Source: a virus. From it: a DNA stretch of 64,000 bases. The notes beneath the pieces are model-generated. The model ran no database searches. It had not been told where the DNA came from and saw only the letters and a program-made list of their open reading frames with translations. Position numbers and translations under genes: made by a program. Below, piece by piece: positions 63,840-64,000 of this stretch (the first letter of the stretch is position 1; each line of letters starts with the position of its first letter). Where the stretch lies: the IMG/VR virus record IMGVR_UViG_3300042261_001312, positions 1-64,000 of that record; one strand, given 5' to 3'.

Positions 63840-63912
63840 GGGTGTACGGAGGGAGTCGAACCCTCTTCTTTTGATTCACAGTCAAACACATCACCGAAAT
63901 GCTTCAAACACC
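63840..63912 (-). tRNA. tRNA-His(GTG)
   Basis: Acceptor GGTGTTT/GTACACC (one T-T mismatch), D GCAT/ATGT, anticodon arm TTTGA-CTGTGAA-TCAAA, T-arm GAGGG/CCCTC, discriminator C as usual for His. Confidence 0.85.
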
Positions 63913-63955
63913 ATATAAAAAGTCTAGGTGGTGAGATTCGAAAATAAATTTTCGA

Positions 63956-63963
63956 GTATTTAT
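63956..63963 (+). promoter_or_regulatory. late-type motif GTATTTAT
   Basis: Only 4 nt before the ATG at 63968; either that start is leaderless or the real start lies beyond the window. Confidence 0.4.
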
Positions 63964-63967
63964 TATT

Positions 63968-64000
63968 ATGAAACCACGCTATACAATAGATGAATTTAAT
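63968..64000 (+). CDS. partial plus-strand gene at window edge
   Basis: MKPRYTIDEFN and continuing off the edge. Too short to identify; supported by the upstream late-type motif. Confidence 0.4.
   Translation, partial: MKPRYTIDEFN

Noticed and set aside
63921-63945. T-arm-like sequence GGTGAGATTCGAA near the right edge
   Set aside because: No matching acceptor or anticodon arm; overlaps the leader of the edge gene. Too little for a tRNA call.
1-64000. CRISPR array or defence-island genes
   Set aside because: No regularly spaced direct repeats and no cas-like, toxin-antitoxin pair or retron-like gene recognised; the repeats present are promoters, hairpin elements or coding repeats.
1-64000. 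Genome-wide TAG recoding
   Set aside because: Only one convincing in-frame TAG was found, and three genes end in TAG with no sensible continuation; limited or conditional suppression fits better with this window.

Overview
The window is about 70% A+T and looks like part of a large tailed dsDNA phage genome, probably from a phage of Bacteroidota. The phage call rests on a class II ribonucleotide reductase, a T4 Rnl1-type RNA ligase, a sigma factor, TSPPY methyltransferases, eight homing-type endonucleases and nearly 40 tRNA or tRNA-like genes, with most genes packed on the minus strand. The host call is inference: start codons follow A/T-rich leaders rather than Shine-Dalgarno sequences, and there is a CarboxypepD_reg-like protein and a small lipoprotein.

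Layout. 0-11.5 kb: many small minus-strand genes, each or every few driven by a repeated promoter (TGTAACC, about 17 nt, CGTATAAT). This stretch also holds a four-copy structured RNA element, short transcripts without obvious genes, three aberrant tRNA-like elements, a tRNA-Arg, a ParB-like protein, a DUF932 protein and, at its end, a sigma-70-family factor. 11.7-16.7 kb: a plus-strand block with one unknown gene, a regulatory-looking intergenic region, three paralogous repeat proteins with a shared N-terminal leader and a fourth larger protein. 16.7-33 kb: minus-strand genes for a PD-(D/E)XK-like nuclease, nucleotide-sugar dehydrogenase, IMPDH/GMP reductase, HNH nuclease, nucleotidyltransferase-like protein, metallophosphoesterase, a nucleotide diphosphohydrolase-HAD fusion and a DNA methyltransferase. 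33-39 kb: a PTH2-like gene with an in-frame TAG, an amber (CTA) suppressor tRNA and the main tRNA cluster with HNH endonucleases. 39-50 kb: two VWA proteins flanking the reductase, a papain-like protease, the RNA ligase and two more methyltransferase-like proteins. 50-64 kb: a short plus-strand run with a SprT-like protein, a second tRNA cluster, more endonucleases, a cupin, a secreted low-complexity protein, a cREC domain protein and an ATP-grasp protein.

Regulation. Right of 12 kb most transcription units carry GTATTTAT about 14-21 nt before the ATG, in the correct orientation on both strands. It resembles the single-box T4 late promoter (TATAAATA). The left promoter family and this motif probably mark early and late gene classes.

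Translation and RNA. The tRNA set covers every amino acid except proline and adds a CTA-anticodon tRNA. Several tRNAs are structurally abnormal: enlarged anticodon loops (13, 28 and about 61 nt), two interrupted elements, four leucine-anticodon tRNAs with short variable loops, and long variable arms on tRNAs with Asn and Gln anticodons. With the RNA ligase, cREC domain and PTH2-like protein, this points to heavy investment in tRNA supply and repair. Two conserved small genes carry frameshifts and one an in-frame TGA; sequence error cannot be excluded.
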